From contig NZ_RCVJ01000030.1 of assembly GCF_003667505.1 (NCBI RefSeq), positions 1-64,000 of the forward strand: a DNA stretch of 64,000 nucleotides. Direction: 5' to 3'. A program made the position numbers and the translations under genes. The DNA is from Micromonospora sp. BL4 (GTDB lineage Bacteria; Actinomycetota; Actinomycetes; Mycobacteriales; Micromonosporaceae). Shown in pieces: positions 1 through 8,514 of the stretch; the first letter of the stretch is position 1, and every line of letters starts with the position of its first letter. The notes beneath the pieces are model-generated. The model was not told the DNA's origin. It worked only from the letters and a program-made list of their open reading frames with translations, and searched no databases.

Positions 1-1230
1 TTCCGACCCCTCGTCCTCGCCGCGGTCGCTCTCCTGGCCACCACCGCGGCGCTCGTCCTCCCGGCGCACCCCGACCGGGCCGAGGCCGCCATCGGCCCGA
101 TCACCTGGCAGGACGAGTTCAACGCCCCGGCCGGCGCAGCGGTCGACCAGAGCAAATGGCGCTTCGACATCGGCGGTGGCGGCTGGGGCAACAACGAGCG
201 GCAGTACTACACCAACAGCACCAGCAACGCCGTCCACGACGGACAGGGCAACCTGGTCATCACTGCCCGCCGGGACAACCCCGCCAACTACCAGTGCCAC
301 TACGGGCGCTGCGAGTACACCTCGGCGCGGCTGCTGACCGCGTCCACCTTCACCCAGACGTACGGCCGGTTCGAGGCCCGTATCAAGATCCCGCGTGGCC
401 AGGGCATCTGGCCGGCGTTCTGGATGCTCGGCACCGGCGGCGGGTGGCCCGACGCCGGCGAGATCGACATCATGGAGAACATCGGCCGGGAGCCCAACAC
501 CGTGTACGGCACCGTGCACGGGCCGGGCTACTCCGGCGGCGGCGGCATCACGGGCAGCCGCACCCTCGGCGGGCCACTCGCCGACGGTTTCCACACCTAC
601 CGGGTGGACTGGGAGCCGAACGTGATCACCTGGTACCTGGACGGGGTGCAGTACCACCGGGTCGACCCGGCACGGCTGAACGGTAACCGGTGGGTGTTCG
701 ACCACCCGTTCTTCATGATCCTCAACGTGGCGGTCGGCGGCAACTGGCCCGGCTACCCGGACGGCTCCACGCAGTTCCCGCAGCAGATGCTCGTCGACTA
801 CGTCCGGGTGTCCGGCTACACGCCCGGCGGTGGCGGCCCGGCCCCGGGCACCAGCCGGATCCGGGGCGCGCAGAGCGGGCGCTGCATCGACATCCCCAGC
901 GCGAACCCGGTCGAGGGCGCCAAGCTGCAGATCTGGGACTGCAACACCACGGCGGCGCAGGCCTGGACCTTCGCCTCCGACGGGACCGTCCGGGCGATGG
1001 GCAAGTGCATGGACCCCGCCTGGGCCGGCACCGCCAACGGCACCGAGGTCAACCTGGTCTCCTGCAACGGCAATCCCGCACAGCGCTTCACCCTCAACGC
1101 CGCCGGCGATCTGGTCAACCTGAGCTCCAACCGGTGCGTGGACGTCCGGGACGCCAACCCCGCCAACGGCGGCAAGCTGCACCTGTGGGACTGCATCGGC
1201 GCGGCCAACCAGAAGTGGTCCCGCGTCTGA
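1..1230 (+). CDS. secreted GH16 beta-glucanase with C-terminal ricin-type lectin domain (5' partial)
   Basis: This is a secreted endo-beta-glucanase (laminarinase type) of glycoside hydrolase family 16. The frame is open from base 1 and begins inside a signal peptide (hydrophobic run LLATTAALVL, then an Ala-rich cleavage region), so the start codon lies just left of the window. The catalytic signature EIDIMEN is encoded at 460-480; its two glutamates (codons 460 and 475) are the expected nucleophile and acid/base. After a Gly/Pro linker near 825-850, the last 120 residues form a ricin B-type carbohydrate-binding domain with repeated CxDxxxxxxxxGxxxxxxDC blocks. Bound substrate is probably a beta-1,3-glucan (family knowledge); the exact linkage cannot be read from sequence. 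A strong hairpin terminator follows the stop. Confidence 0.93.
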   Translation, partial: FRPLVLAAVALLATTAALVLPAHPDRAEAAIGPITWQDEFNAPAGAAVDQSKWRFDIGGGGWGNNERQYYTNSTSNAVHDGQGNLVITARRDNPANYQCHYGRCEYTSARLLTASTFTQTYGRFEARIKIPRGQGIWPAFWMLGTGGGWPDAGEIDIMENIGREPNTVYGTVHGPGYSGGGGITGSRTLGGPLADGFHTYRVDWEPNVITWYLDGVQYHRVDPARLNGNRWVFDHPFFMILNVAVGGNWPGYPDGSTQFPQQMLVDYVRVSGYTPGGGGPAPGTSRIRGAQSGRCIDIPSANPVEGAKLQIWDCNTTAAQAWTFASDGTVRAMGKCMDPAWAGTANGTEVNLVSCNGNPAQRFTLNAAGDLVNLSSNRCVDVRDANPANGGKLHLWDCIGAANQKWSRV

Positions 1231-1251
1231 GGGCGCCATCAGCCAGCCAGT

Positions 1252-1280
1252 GGGCCGCCCGAGAAACTCTCGGGCGGCCC
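1252..1280 (+). terminator. hairpin terminator after the GH16 gene
   Basis: A perfect 13-bp inverted repeat (arms 1252-1264 and 1268-1280) with a 3-nt AAC loop lies 21 bases after the GH16 stop. There is no long T-tract, which is common in high-GC actinobacteria. Confidence 0.8.
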
Positions 1281-1380
1281 GCCGCGTGCTCCACGGATTC
1301 GACCGATGACGCTAGAGCTGCCGCGCTGCCCGCTATGTTCGGATTCGACCAATAAGTCCGGCAGCACCGGGAGTGAACTC

Positions 1381-2403
1381 ATGTCGCACCACCTCGACAC
1401 CCCTCTCGCCGCCCAGAGCGGTCAACTCTTCATCAACGACCTGTTCGTCTTCAACGGTGAGCGCGCCACCGTCTTCGTCATGGACGTCAACAGCTCGGTG
1501 ACGAAGGCCGACATCAAGCGTGGCTTCCACGCAGAGGCACGCTACGAATTCAAGATCCACTTCAACGGCGGGGAGTTCGAGGAGTTGACCTACCGGGTCG
1601 CCTTCGGCGAACCGGACGGCACCGGAAAGCAGACGCTGATGGTGTACGAGCTCACCGGAGCGGATGCCCGCGACGACGCCGCGATGGGCACTCCCGTCGT
1701 CGAGGGTCGGACCGGTGAGGTGTCGAGCGGCGGGAACGTCCGGATCTGGGCCGGGCGGATCACCGACCCGTTCTACATCGACCTCGATCAGCTCGCGACC
1801 GTCAACGCCGCGTTCAAGAACGGCGCGAAGCTGGACCGCTCGGCGTGGAAGGCCGACGCGGCCAAGAACACCTTCGCCGGCACCACCGTCGAGTCGATCG
1901 TCCTCGAGGTCTCCCAGGACGAGCCGCTGCTGCGCGACGGCACGCAGATCGGAGTCTGGTGCACCACCAAGCTGGCGACCGACGCCGGCGGGTGGCGGCC
2001 GATCAACCGTGGCGGCCACCCGATGATGTGGCCGATCTTCTGGCCCACCGACACCGACTTCTCCAACCCGGCCAACGCCCGACACCCCAGCAACGACCTC
2101 AAGGAGGACGGCGACGAGATCGCGTCCGCGGTCGCGCGGGTGGTCGCGGCGAACGGGACCGCGCCGGATCCCCAGGCGTACGGCTGGAGCGTGGCAAGGC
2201 AGCTGTATCCCGACGTGCTGTCGTACCAGGTGGGGACGGCGGCCAACTACGGCTTCGCGGCCCGCAACGGCCGCACGCTGGCCGACAACGCGCCCGAGGC
2301 GATGTTCTCCCTGGTGCTGAACACCGGCGTGACCTCCGGCCTCACCCCGGAGGTGACCAAGGCCGCGCGCGCCGACGCCTTCCCGTACGTGGTGCCGGCC
2401 TGA
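1381..2403 (+). CDS. DUF4331 family protein
   Basis: This 340-residue protein belongs to the DUF4331 family, recognised by its N-terminal SHHLDTPLA start followed by an INDLFVF segment and by the closing NTGVTSGLTPEV region. The biochemical role of DUF4331 is not established. The ATG at 1381 is chosen because a GGGAG ribosome site (1369-1373) sits 7 bases upstream; the in-frame ATG at 1306 has no such site. No signal peptide is visible from this start, although several family members are exported. It follows the GH16 terminator and so should have its own promoter. Upstream, the 11-bp sequence CGGATTCGACC occurs twice (1294-1304 and 1340-1350), possibly a regulator site. Confidence 0.85.
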   Translation: MSHHLDTPLAAQSGQLFINDLFVFNGERATVFVMDVNSSVTKADIKRGFHAEARYEFKIHFNGGEFEELTYRVAFGEPDGTGKQTLMVYELTGADARDDAAMGTPVVEGRTGEVSSGGNVRIWAGRITDPFYIDLDQLATVNAAFKNGAKLDRSAWKADAAKNTFAGTTVESIVLEVSQDEPLLRDGTQIGVWCTTKLATDAGGWRPINRGGHPMMWPIFWPTDTDFSNPANARHPSNDLKEDGDEIASAVARVVAANGTAPDPQAYGWSVARQLYPDVLSYQVGTAANYGFAARNGRTLADNAPEAMFSLVLNTGVTSGLTPEVTKAARADAFPYVVPA

Positions 2404-2489
2404 CCAACCCCCTACACCCGCCTGACCTGGCGTTTCGTAGACGTGAACGGCCGATCAACGATCGCCCGATTCGTCCGAAACCGCACATT

Positions 2490-2518
2490 TTGCGCCGTTA
2501 GGCTCCTGACGCTACTGA
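2490..2518 (+). promoter_or_regulatory. candidate promoter of the WxL-like gene pair
   Basis: TTGCGC (2490-2495) and TACTGA (2513-2518) are separated by 17 bases and lie 28 bases upstream of the ATG at 2547, in the least GC-rich part of this intergenic space. The -10 is imperfect, so this is tentative. Confidence 0.4.
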
Positions 2519-2546
2519 TGGGCGATTTCACGACGAAGGAGACTTG

Positions 2547-3083
2547 ATGCGCAGGAAACTTCTCGCCGGACTGGCCGGTGTCGCCGCCGTGGTGGCACTC
2601 GCGGGGCCGGCCGCGGCCGAGGACACGATCGTGACCCTCACCGTCGACGCGGCCGGTGGCCTCTCGATCACCGTGCCCGCGACGGCGAACATCGGCCACG
2701 GCGTCGAGGGCTCGACCGTTTCCGGTCAGCTCGGCCCGGTCACCGTGCTGGACCAGCGCGGGTCCCTCACCCCGAACTGGACCGCCACCGTCATCTCCAC
2801 CGACTTCGTCACCGGCGGCGGCAGCTCCGGGGAGACGATCCCCAACATCAACGTCCTCTACTGGTCGGGTTCCGCGACGGCGACCGCCGGTGGCGGCACC
2901 TTCACGCCGGGCCAGCAGACTGCGGCGCAACAGCAGATCATCAACGTTCCCCGCACGGCGTTCAGCCACACGGGTGGCACCGGCAACAACTTCGCGACCT
3001 GGAATCCCACGCTGGTGGTGAACATCCCGGACGGAACCGTCGGGGGTACCTACACCGGGACGGTGACACATTCGGTGTTCTGA
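2547..3083 (+). CDS. small secreted WxL-like surface protein
   Basis: A 178-residue exported protein: an N-terminal signal peptide (about residues 1-24, ending AGPAAA) followed by a single all-beta domain of about 145 residues. The domain closes with YTGTVTHSV, which matches the distal YxxxLTWxL motif of Firmicutes WxL domains except that Trp is replaced by His-Ser; a Trp-containing NWTATV segment sits where the proximal WxL motif lies. The same domain forms the C-terminus of the large protein at 4248-7250, with long shared blocks such as SGQLGPVTV. ATG 2547 has AAGGAG 5 bases upstream; the overlapping TTG at 2544 is too close to it. The next gene encodes a WxL-interacting-type protein 16 bases downstream, so the two are probably co-transcribed. 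The role is inferred: a cell-surface protein held non-covalently to the wall. Confidence 0.8.
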   Translation: MRRKLLAGLAGVAAVVALAGPAAAEDTIVTLTVDAAGGLSITVPATANIGHGVEGSTVSGQLGPVTVLDQRGSLTPNWTATVISTDFVTGGGSSGETIPNINVLYWSGSATATAGGGTFTPGQQTAAQQQIINVPRTAFSHTGGTGNNFATWNPTLVVNIPDGTVGGTYTGTVTHSVF

Positions 3084-3099
3084 GCCGCTCGGCCGGCTG

Positions 3100-4107
3100 G
3101 TGCTGCTGGCCTCGATCGCTCTCGTGGCGCTCGGGGTACCGGCGGCGCCAGCCGTCGCCGTGCGGGAGCAGCGACACGAACCCGCCGGGGATCCCGCCGC
3201 GATCAGCATCCGGATGCTGGACATCCCCGCCAGCCGGGCCGAGGATCCCCGAGCCCGGGTCTACATAGTGGATCACCTCCGGCCCGGTACGACGATCAAC
3301 CGCCGGGTCGAGGTGCACAACACCTCCGGGGACGAGCAGAAGGTCGAGCTCTACGCCGGGGCGGCGTCGGTCGAGAACAACGCCTTCACCGTTCCCGACG
3401 GTCGGGCCGGCAACGAGCTCAGCAAATGGATACGGCTGAGAACGACGAAGGTCGAGCTGGCTCCGGGCGAGCGGAAGCCGGTCGGCGTCGACATCGCCGT
3501 CCCGAGAAGCGCCTCGAAGGGCGAGCGGTACGGTGCGATCTGGGCGCAGGTCACCAGCGCGACGAAGGGGACCGGCAACGTCACCCAGGTCCACCGGGTG
3601 GGCGTCCGGGTCTATCTCGACATCGGTCCGGGCGGTGAGCCGCCGACGGACTTCCGCATCGAGGGGCTGGCCGCGCAGCCCGGAACGGGCGAGTTCCCGG
3701 TCGTCACCGCGAAGGTCACCAACACCGGCGAACGGGCGCTGGACATGACCGGCCACCTGTCGCTGAGCAAGGAGGCGGTCCGGGCCGGGCCGTTCAAGGT
3801 CACCAACGGCGTGACGATCCTGCCGGGCCAGAGCGGGCAGGTCCGCATCGAGATGAACCAGGCCCTGCCCGCAGGTGTCTGGGACGCGCGGGTTCTCCTC
3901 GCCAGCGGCACAGTGCAACGCACGGCGGACGGGCGGATCACCCTGCCCGTCGCGGCGCCGATGGTGGTCAAGGCGTCGACGGGGCCGGGCTGGCTGGTCT
4001 ACTCGCTCGGCGCCGCGACGGCGTTGCTGGTGCTGGTCGCGCTGGCCGTCTGGTATTTCACCCGCCGCCAACGGGCCGGCATCGCGCGCGGTCGCCGGCT
4101 GGCCTGA
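3100..4107 (+). CDS. membrane-anchored WxL-interacting-type (DUF916-like) protein
   Basis: A 335-residue protein with a short N-terminal signal peptide (to about residue 21), an extracellular region, one transmembrane helix near residues 297-320 and a short basic cytoplasmic tail (RRQRAGIARGRR). Residues about 35-160 resemble the peptidoglycan-binding domain of WxL-interacting proteins (PF06030): RRVEVHNTSG, a conserved SKWIRL, a VELAPGERKPV strand and the ERYGAIWAQ block. A second beta domain with NTGERALDMTG follows. In Firmicutes such proteins bind both the wall and WxL proteins. GTG 3100 is used because an in-frame stop lies at 3064-3066 and no better start exists; the ribosome site is weak, suggesting coupling to the upstream gene. 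A strong terminator follows. Confidence 0.78.
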   Translation: MLLASIALVALGVPAAPAVAVREQRHEPAGDPAAISIRMLDIPASRAEDPRARVYIVDHLRPGTTINRRVEVHNTSGDEQKVELYAGAASVENNAFTVPDGRAGNELSKWIRLRTTKVELAPGERKPVGVDIAVPRSASKGERYGAIWAQVTSATKGTGNVTQVHRVGVRVYLDIGPGGEPPTDFRIEGLAAQPGTGEFPVVTAKVTNTGERALDMTGHLSLSKEAVRAGPFKVTNGVTILPGQSGQVRIEMNQALPAGVWDARVLLASGTVQRTADGRITLPVAAPMVVKASTGPGWLVYSLGAATALLVLVALAVWYFTRRQRAGIARGRRLA

Positions 4108-4125
4108 CTCTCGATTCACCCTGGG

Positions 4126-4159
4126 CTGCCCGGCCGTTCCTCCCGGAACGGCCGGGCAG
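4126..4159. terminator. bidirectional hairpin terminator between convergent genes
   Basis: A perfect 15-bp inverted repeat (4126-4140 and 4145-4159) with a TCCC loop lies between two converging genes and can serve both strands. Confidence 0.85.
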
Positions 4160-4247
4160 TGTGGTCCGCCGGCACGTCCGGACCGGACGCCACCGCTTCG
4201 TGCCGTCGGAGGCGCCCATCGCGGAGATGTGCAGCGGCGATCGCCGG

Positions 4248-7200
4248 CTAGATCACCGAGTGCGTCACGGTCGCCGTGTACTCGCCGACCACCAGCCCCG
4301 GCGGAAGCGTCACCGACAGGGTGGGGCTCCAGGTGGCCGAGTTGGCCCCGCTGGGGCCGGACCAGCCCGCCGCCGTACGCGGGGCGTCCAACACGGCGCC
4401 GGGCTGCGGCAGGAAGGTGCCGACACCGCTGGTGGCGACGGCTGGCCCGGAGGCGTACCTGATGCTGTCGGTCGGGATGATCCCACCGCCCGCGCCGGTG
4501 CCGGTCGTCAACGCCGTCGTTGAGACGACACTGACCCAGCCGGCGGAGTCCGGGCCCCGGTCGTCGACCACGGTCACCGGGCCGAGCTGACCCGAGACGG
4601 CTGGCGTGTCCGAGGTGACCACGCCCAGCGAGGCGACGGCCGGCACGCTGATGGACAAGCCGCCCGCCGGGTCGACGACCATTTCGACCGGTCGGGTCGC
4701 GCTCTGGTTGAACGAGTCGCTCACCTGGACCGTGAACGACGAACTGCCCGCCGTGGTGGGGACGCCCGAGAGCAGTCCGGTGACCGGGTCGAGGGTCAGC
4801 CCGGCCGGCAGGCTTCCGGCGCTGACCGACCAGGTGAACGGGGCCGTGCCACCGTTCACGCCGAGCTGGTCGCGGTAGGGGACGCCGACCCGGCCGGCCG
4901 GCGGTGGCGAGAAGTTCAGCGTTGGTGGGGCGTTGACCGTCACCGCCGTGGAGGGCGCCGACTGGGCGCCGGTGCCGCCCGCGTTGGCGGCGGCCACCCG
5001 GAAGGTGTACGTGGAGCCCGCTGTCAGGCCGCTGACGACCTGGGTCGTGACGGCGCCGGGATAGGTCCGAGGCGCCTGCGCGACACCGCCGAGGTACGGC
5101 GTCACGGTGTAACCGGTGATCGCCGAGCCCCCGTCGGCCGGGGTCGTCCAACTCACCGTGGCCGCGTTGGTTCCCGGGGTGGCCGAGGTGATCGTCGGGG
5201 CCCCCGGCAGGGTGTACGGGACCACGGCCGCCGAGGCCGGGCTGGCCGCACCGGCGCCGTACGCGTTCACCGCCGTGACCCGGAACGCGTACGAGGCGCC
5301 CACGGTGAGCCCGGTCAGCGTCCGGCTGGTGGTGGAGGCGTCGAACGAGAGCGTCGGCTGGGTCACCCCGTCCCGGATCGGCGTGACGAGGTACCCGGTG
5401 ATCGGGCTGCCGTTGCTCGTCGGCGCGGTCCAGCTCACGACGGCGCTGGTGATGCCCGGGACCGCGGTGGGCGCGGCCGGGGCGCCGGGTGCGGCGGCGT
5501 AGACATAGTTGGCCGACCCGGCGGAGCCTCGGGTGACGACGGTGACGTCCACCGCCGCCGGGGCCGACCGGGCGGGCATCGTGGAGATGCCCAGCGTGCC
5601 GTCGGTGTTGGCGGTGAAGCAGCCGGCGGCCGGGCCGGACCTGCACGGCAACAGCAGCACCGCCGTGCCGGCCCGCTGCTCGGCGGCCGTACCGATGGTG
5701 ATGGCGGTGGCGCCGGTGAGGTTGCTGCCGCCGACGGTGACCGGGACCCCGCCGGCGATCGAGCTCTGGGCCGGCGTGACGGTGACGCCGCTGGGAGCGG
5801 TGGCCGGCGCGAGCGGCGTGGTGGACGTGGAGTAGCCCGGGTTCGCGTCGATCGAGGACGAGGTCGCTACCGTCGCCGTCTGGATCAGTGTCGGCGTCAC
5901 ACCGGTTCCGGTCACGGTCGCCGTGACCGTGACCGGTGGCAGGGAGCTACCCCCGGAAAAGGGCCCGTTGCTGTTCGTGCAGCTGATGGTCTGGCCCGCC
6001 GGTGGACCGCAGATCCAGCCGGAGCCGACCGCGCCCCGCGGCACGACGCCGGCCGGCACGGTCTGGGTGATCGAGATCGGGGAGTTCTCGGTGGCGCCGG
6101 GATCGACCCCGGCGGTGATCGAATAGGTGACCGGGTCACCGGGCTGCGGAGTGGCGCCGACCGAGCTGGTCTGGGACACGTTGAGATCGGGCACCGGATT
6201 GAAGGTGACCGCGCGGACGTTGTCGATCTCATGGAAGTCGGTCACCGAGCCGGTGGAGCCCACCCAGCCGAAGGCGAGCTGTCGGGGGAAGCCGGCGGCG
6301 GTCAACCAGGACGGTGATGGATACAGGCTCGGCGGCACGACCGGAAGCGCGCCCGCCAGGATGCGCGCTTCCCCGCCCACCGGCGTGAACCGGACCCGGT
6401 ACTGCCCGGCGGGCGTGGTGAGGCCGGTGTCGGTGGTGAACGGGGAGGACGTGGTGTTGACGACCACCTCGACCGGCACCACCGACGCGGCCCGGGTGGC
6501 GGCCCGCAGCGGCAGGCCGGGCGTCGAGGTGCTCCCCGCGGTGCTGTTGACCGCGCAGTAGCCGACCCCGTTGCGGCCCGGACCACGGATCACGACCTGG
6601 CCGGGAACCCGCCCGTTGGTGGTCGAGATGTAGGGCGGGTTCGTGCAGCCGGTGCCCTGGTAGAGGCTGTTGCTGAAGTTGCCGAAGACGTCCAGCCCGA
6701 TGCCCAGGTAGCCGTTGGACAGACCCACTGAGCCGCCGTTGAACGCCGCCGAATAGCCCAGCGATCCTCCCGGCTGGCCAATGATGGACGGGGACAGCGG
6801 GTTGGCCGGATCAACCGCGGCGAGCGCGAACGCGATGCCGTCCGCGCCCGGGTTGGTGCCGCCGTACTGGTAGGTGTTGAAGCTGACGTGCAGGCCCTGC
6901 GACGTCGGCACGCTGACCGCGCCGAACACCCCGCCCTCCCGCGTCGCGGTGGCGGGAGTGAGGCGCAGTTTGCCCGTGCCCTGTGGATCGGTGGACGTGG
7001 TGCAGCTCAGGAGCGGGCCGGTGGTCGGATTGCCCGCCGCGCTCAGGCAGGCTGCGTTGCTGGTGATCGAGGGTGGCACGCCCGGCACCGCCACCGCGCC
7101 GATGCCGTTCGCGGTGTTGTTGCGGAACGTCTGGTCGAACAGCACCGAACCGGCCGCCGAAGCCGGCCGTGGCGCGACCGCCAGGGCTCCGACGGTGACG

Positions 7201-7250
7201 GCGGCCACCAGCGCGGCGGCGCTCGTTCGACGCCGGCCCGGGAACGACAT
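4248..7250 (-). CDS. large secreted lectin/Fn3 protein with C-terminal WxL-like domain
   Basis: A 1000-residue exported multidomain protein. In order: signal peptide (1-32); L-type (legume-like) lectin domain about 33-345, with the motif GADGIAFALA and a YLGIGLDVFGNF strand typical of bacterial L-type lectins; a DUF11-like repeat about 350-475; an IPT/TIG-like segment about 480-590; two fibronectin type III domains about 590-770 (each with SWT.P and ITGY); a putative Ig domain (He_PIG type) about 775-860 with GLTLDPVTGLLSGVPT; and a WxL-like domain 861-1000 ending YTATVTHSV. That last domain is clearly homologous to the whole mature small protein at 2547-3083. ATG 7250 has GGGAG 5 bases upstream. 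The role is inferred: a carbohydrate-binding adhesin docked at the surface through its C-terminus, by analogy with large WxL proteins. It converges on the WxL-interacting gene. Confidence 0.85.
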   Translation of the reverse strand: MSFPGRRRTSAAALVAAVTVGALAVAPRPASAAGSVLFDQTFRNNTANGIGAVAVPGVPPSITSNAACLSAAGNPTTGPLLSCTTSTDPQGTGKLRLTPATATREGGVFGAVSVPTSQGLHVSFNTYQYGGTNPGADGIAFALAAVDPANPLSPSIIGQPGGSLGYSAAFNGGSVGLSNGYLGIGLDVFGNFSNSLYQGTGCTNPPYISTTNGRVPGQVVIRGPGRNGVGYCAVNSTAGSTSTPGLPLRAATRAASVVPVEVVVNTTSSPFTTDTGLTTPAGQYRVRFTPVGGEARILAGALPVVPPSLYPSPSWLTAAGFPRQLAFGWVGSTGSVTDFHEIDNVRAVTFNPVPDLNVSQTSSVGATPQPGDPVTYSITAGVDPGATENSPISITQTVPAGVVPRGAVGSGWICGPPAGQTISCTNSNGPFSGGSSLPPVTVTATVTGTGVTPTLIQTATVATSSSIDANPGYSTSTTPLAPATAPSGVTVTPAQSSIAGGVPVTVGGSNLTGATAITIGTAAEQRAGTAVLLLPCRSGPAAGCFTANTDGTLGISTMPARSAPAAVDVTVVTRGSAGSANYVYAAAPGAPAAPTAVPGITSAVVSWTAPTSNGSPITGYLVTPIRDGVTQPTLSFDASTTSRTLTGLTVGASYAFRVTAVNAYGAGAASPASAAVVPYTLPGAPTITSATPGTNAATVSWTTPADGGSAITGYTVTPYLGGVAQAPRTYPGAVTTQVVSGLTAGSTYTFRVAAANAGGTGAQSAPSTAVTVNAPPTLNFSPPPAGRVGVPYRDQLGVNGGTAPFTWSVSAGSLPAGLTLDPVTGLLSGVPTTAGSSSFTVQVSDSFNQSATRPVEMVVDPAGGLSISVPAVASLGVVTSDTPAVSGQLGPVTVVDDRGPDSAGWVSVVSTTALTTGTGAGGGIIPTDSIRYASGPAVATSGVGTFLPQPGAVLDAPRTAAGWSGPSGANSATWSPTLSVTLPPGLVVGEYTATVTHSVI

Positions 7251-7339
7251 GCGTACTCCCAGCTTTCACTTCCATCTCAATCTGGACTATAGCCATGTTT
7301 GAGGCATCAAGGTCGCGTGCTGGGATAAAGACCATGAAA

Positions 7340-7380
7340 GCGGACCGACCTCGCCGGTCACGCCGGGGAGGTCGGTCCGC
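7340..7380. terminator. hairpin terminator downstream of DUF2188 gene
   Basis: Perfect 13-bp arms (7340-7352 and 7368-7380) enclose a 15-nt loop, directly after the stop of the minus-strand DUF2188 gene. Confidence 0.75.
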
Positions 7381-7398
7381 AGGGGGCTGGAGGCGCTG

Positions 7399-7629
7399 TC
7401 AGCCCTCGATGTCTCGCGGGTCGCGGCTGCGCGGGTACGTGTTCTTCTCCCCGATCGTGCCGTCCTGCTTCTTGATCACGTGCTCGACGCCACGGTCGGC
7501 TGCCATCTCGCGACCCTGGGCCTGCGCGTCGGCCTTGGAGTCATGCGTGGTGCTGGCCCGCTCGTTGCCCTCGGGCCGGTTCTTCCACTGCCCGTCCTCG
7601 TGGTACGTGTCGACGTCACCCTTGGTCAT
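7399..7629 (-). CDS. DUF2188 family small protein
   Basis: A 76-residue hydrophilic, soluble protein of the DUF2188 family, recognised by VDTYHEDGQWKNRPEGNERA, the DSKADAQAQGREMA helix and a final VEHVIKKQDGTI strand. The function of the family is unknown. The start at 7629 is supported by a strong GGAGG upstream on the minus strand. It stands alone: a perfect hairpin follows and the M23 peptidase gene lies 103 bases upstream in the same direction with a separate ribosome site. Confidence 0.85.
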   Translation of the reverse strand: MTKGDVDTYHEDGQWKNRPEGNERASTTHDSKADAQAQGREMAADRGVEHVIKKQDGTIGEKNTYPRSRDPRDIEG

Positions 7630-7732
7630 CGCCGGCTCCTCCCTGCGTCTGAACTGTCACCTCATCAGTTGCCCGGAGCCGTTCTGGGCAAACGTGGGTC
7701 GCAGGGTCCTCAACAGACGATGACGCTGCCCG

Positions 7733-8389
7733 TCACGTGGACTGGCAGTTGCTGCTCGTCCGCTTGATGATCTGTTCGCGCTCGTCGGTGGTGATACCCG
7801 ACGGCTCCCCGTCGAAGTGCGTCTCCACCTTGTCCCAGCCGCGGCGCTGCTCGTAGTGCAGGTGGGGGGCGCCGGAGTTGCCGGTGCTGCCGAGCTTTCC
7901 GATCTGGTCGCCCTGGGCGACCCGCTGGCCCTCCCGGACCAGCGGCGGCTCCAGCAGGTGCAGATACTGGGTCTCCCACTTGCCGCCGTGGTCGATCTTC
8001 ACCCAGTAGCCGCCACCGCGACCACGCGGGCCCTCCGGATTCTCCGGGTTACGCCCGCCCACCGACCCGTTGACGCCCGCCACCGTGACCGTGCCGGCGT
8101 ACGACGCGAGCACCGGTCGCCCCCACGCCTCACCTTCGGTCGGAAACAGGTCGACGTCGAAGTCGTCGTGGCCGGGATAGGTGCTGAGCTGCCAGGTCTC
8201 GCCGCACGCGACGGGAAGTTGAAAGAGCGGACGCGGGCCGGGCGACCGCAGCATCGGTACGACGACCAGGGCGGTGCCGATGAGGGCCACGACCGCGACG
8301 ACCGCGAGGAGAACCCGGACGGTGCGAGTGCGGACGCGGCGGTGGCTGCGGACTCTGGTGGGGTGGCCGGTCGTCACCGCACCGAGCAT
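7733..8389 (-). CDS. membrane-anchored M23 metallopeptidase
   Basis: A 218-residue protein with an N-terminal Arg-rich cytoplasmic stretch, one transmembrane helix (about 27-47, VRVLLAVVAVVALIG) and an extracellular M23 (LytM) peptidase domain. The zinc-binding pattern is present: HxxxD in PGHDDFDVD and HLHYE near the C-terminus, with the middle QYLHLL strand. M23 enzymes cleave peptide cross-links in cell-wall peptidoglycan. ATG 8389 is preferred over the TTG at 8404; neither has a strong ribosome site. The gene is divergent from the rifampin-phosphotransferase-like operon and shares its 125-bp promoter region. Confidence 0.85.
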   Translation of the reverse strand: MLGAVTTGHPTRVRSHRRVRTRTVRVLLAVVAVVALIGTALVVVPMLRSPGPRPLFQLPVACGETWQLSTYPGHDDFDVDLFPTEGEAWGRPVLASYAGTVTVAGVNGSVGGRNPENPEGPRGRGGGYWVKIDHGGKWETQYLHLLEPPLVREGQRVAQGDQIGKLGSTGNSGAPHLHYEQRRGWDKVETHFDGEPSGITTDEREQIIKRTSSNCQST

Positions 8390-8443
8390 GGCAGACCCCG
8401 GCAACGCGGCGACTCCGGGTCACGCTCGCCGCCCGAGGTGACA

Positions 8444-8494
8444 TTGCAGTCGTATCGCCAAACGGGTACGGTGGGATGCAATGCAGTTGCATTG
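8444..8494 (+). promoter_or_regulatory. promoter and TetR-type operator of the Rph-like operon
   Basis: TTGCAG (8444-8449) and TACGGT (8467-8472), 17 bases apart, form a good housekeeping-type promoter. Starting 6 bases after the -10, at the expected transcription start, is a perfect inverted repeat CAATGCA-GT-TGCATTG (8479-8494). A related half site, CATTGCAGT, overlaps the -35 (8442-8450). The operon ends with a TetR regulator, so this is probably its operator (inference). Confidence 0.7.
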
Positions 8495-8514
8495 AATACC
8501 AGAGAGGTCCCCTC

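Noticed and set aside
2962..5646. 894-codon minus-strand open frame overlapping the WxL-interacting and large surface protein genes
   Set aside because: Its translation is Arg/Gly/Pro/His-rich shadow sequence, and two real genes with signal peptides and domains cover the same bases in other frames.
8405..8514. Rifamycin-associated element upstream of the Rph-like gene
   Set aside because: The 19-bp element expected for rifamycin-induced genes is not found; only the TetR-type palindrome is visible.
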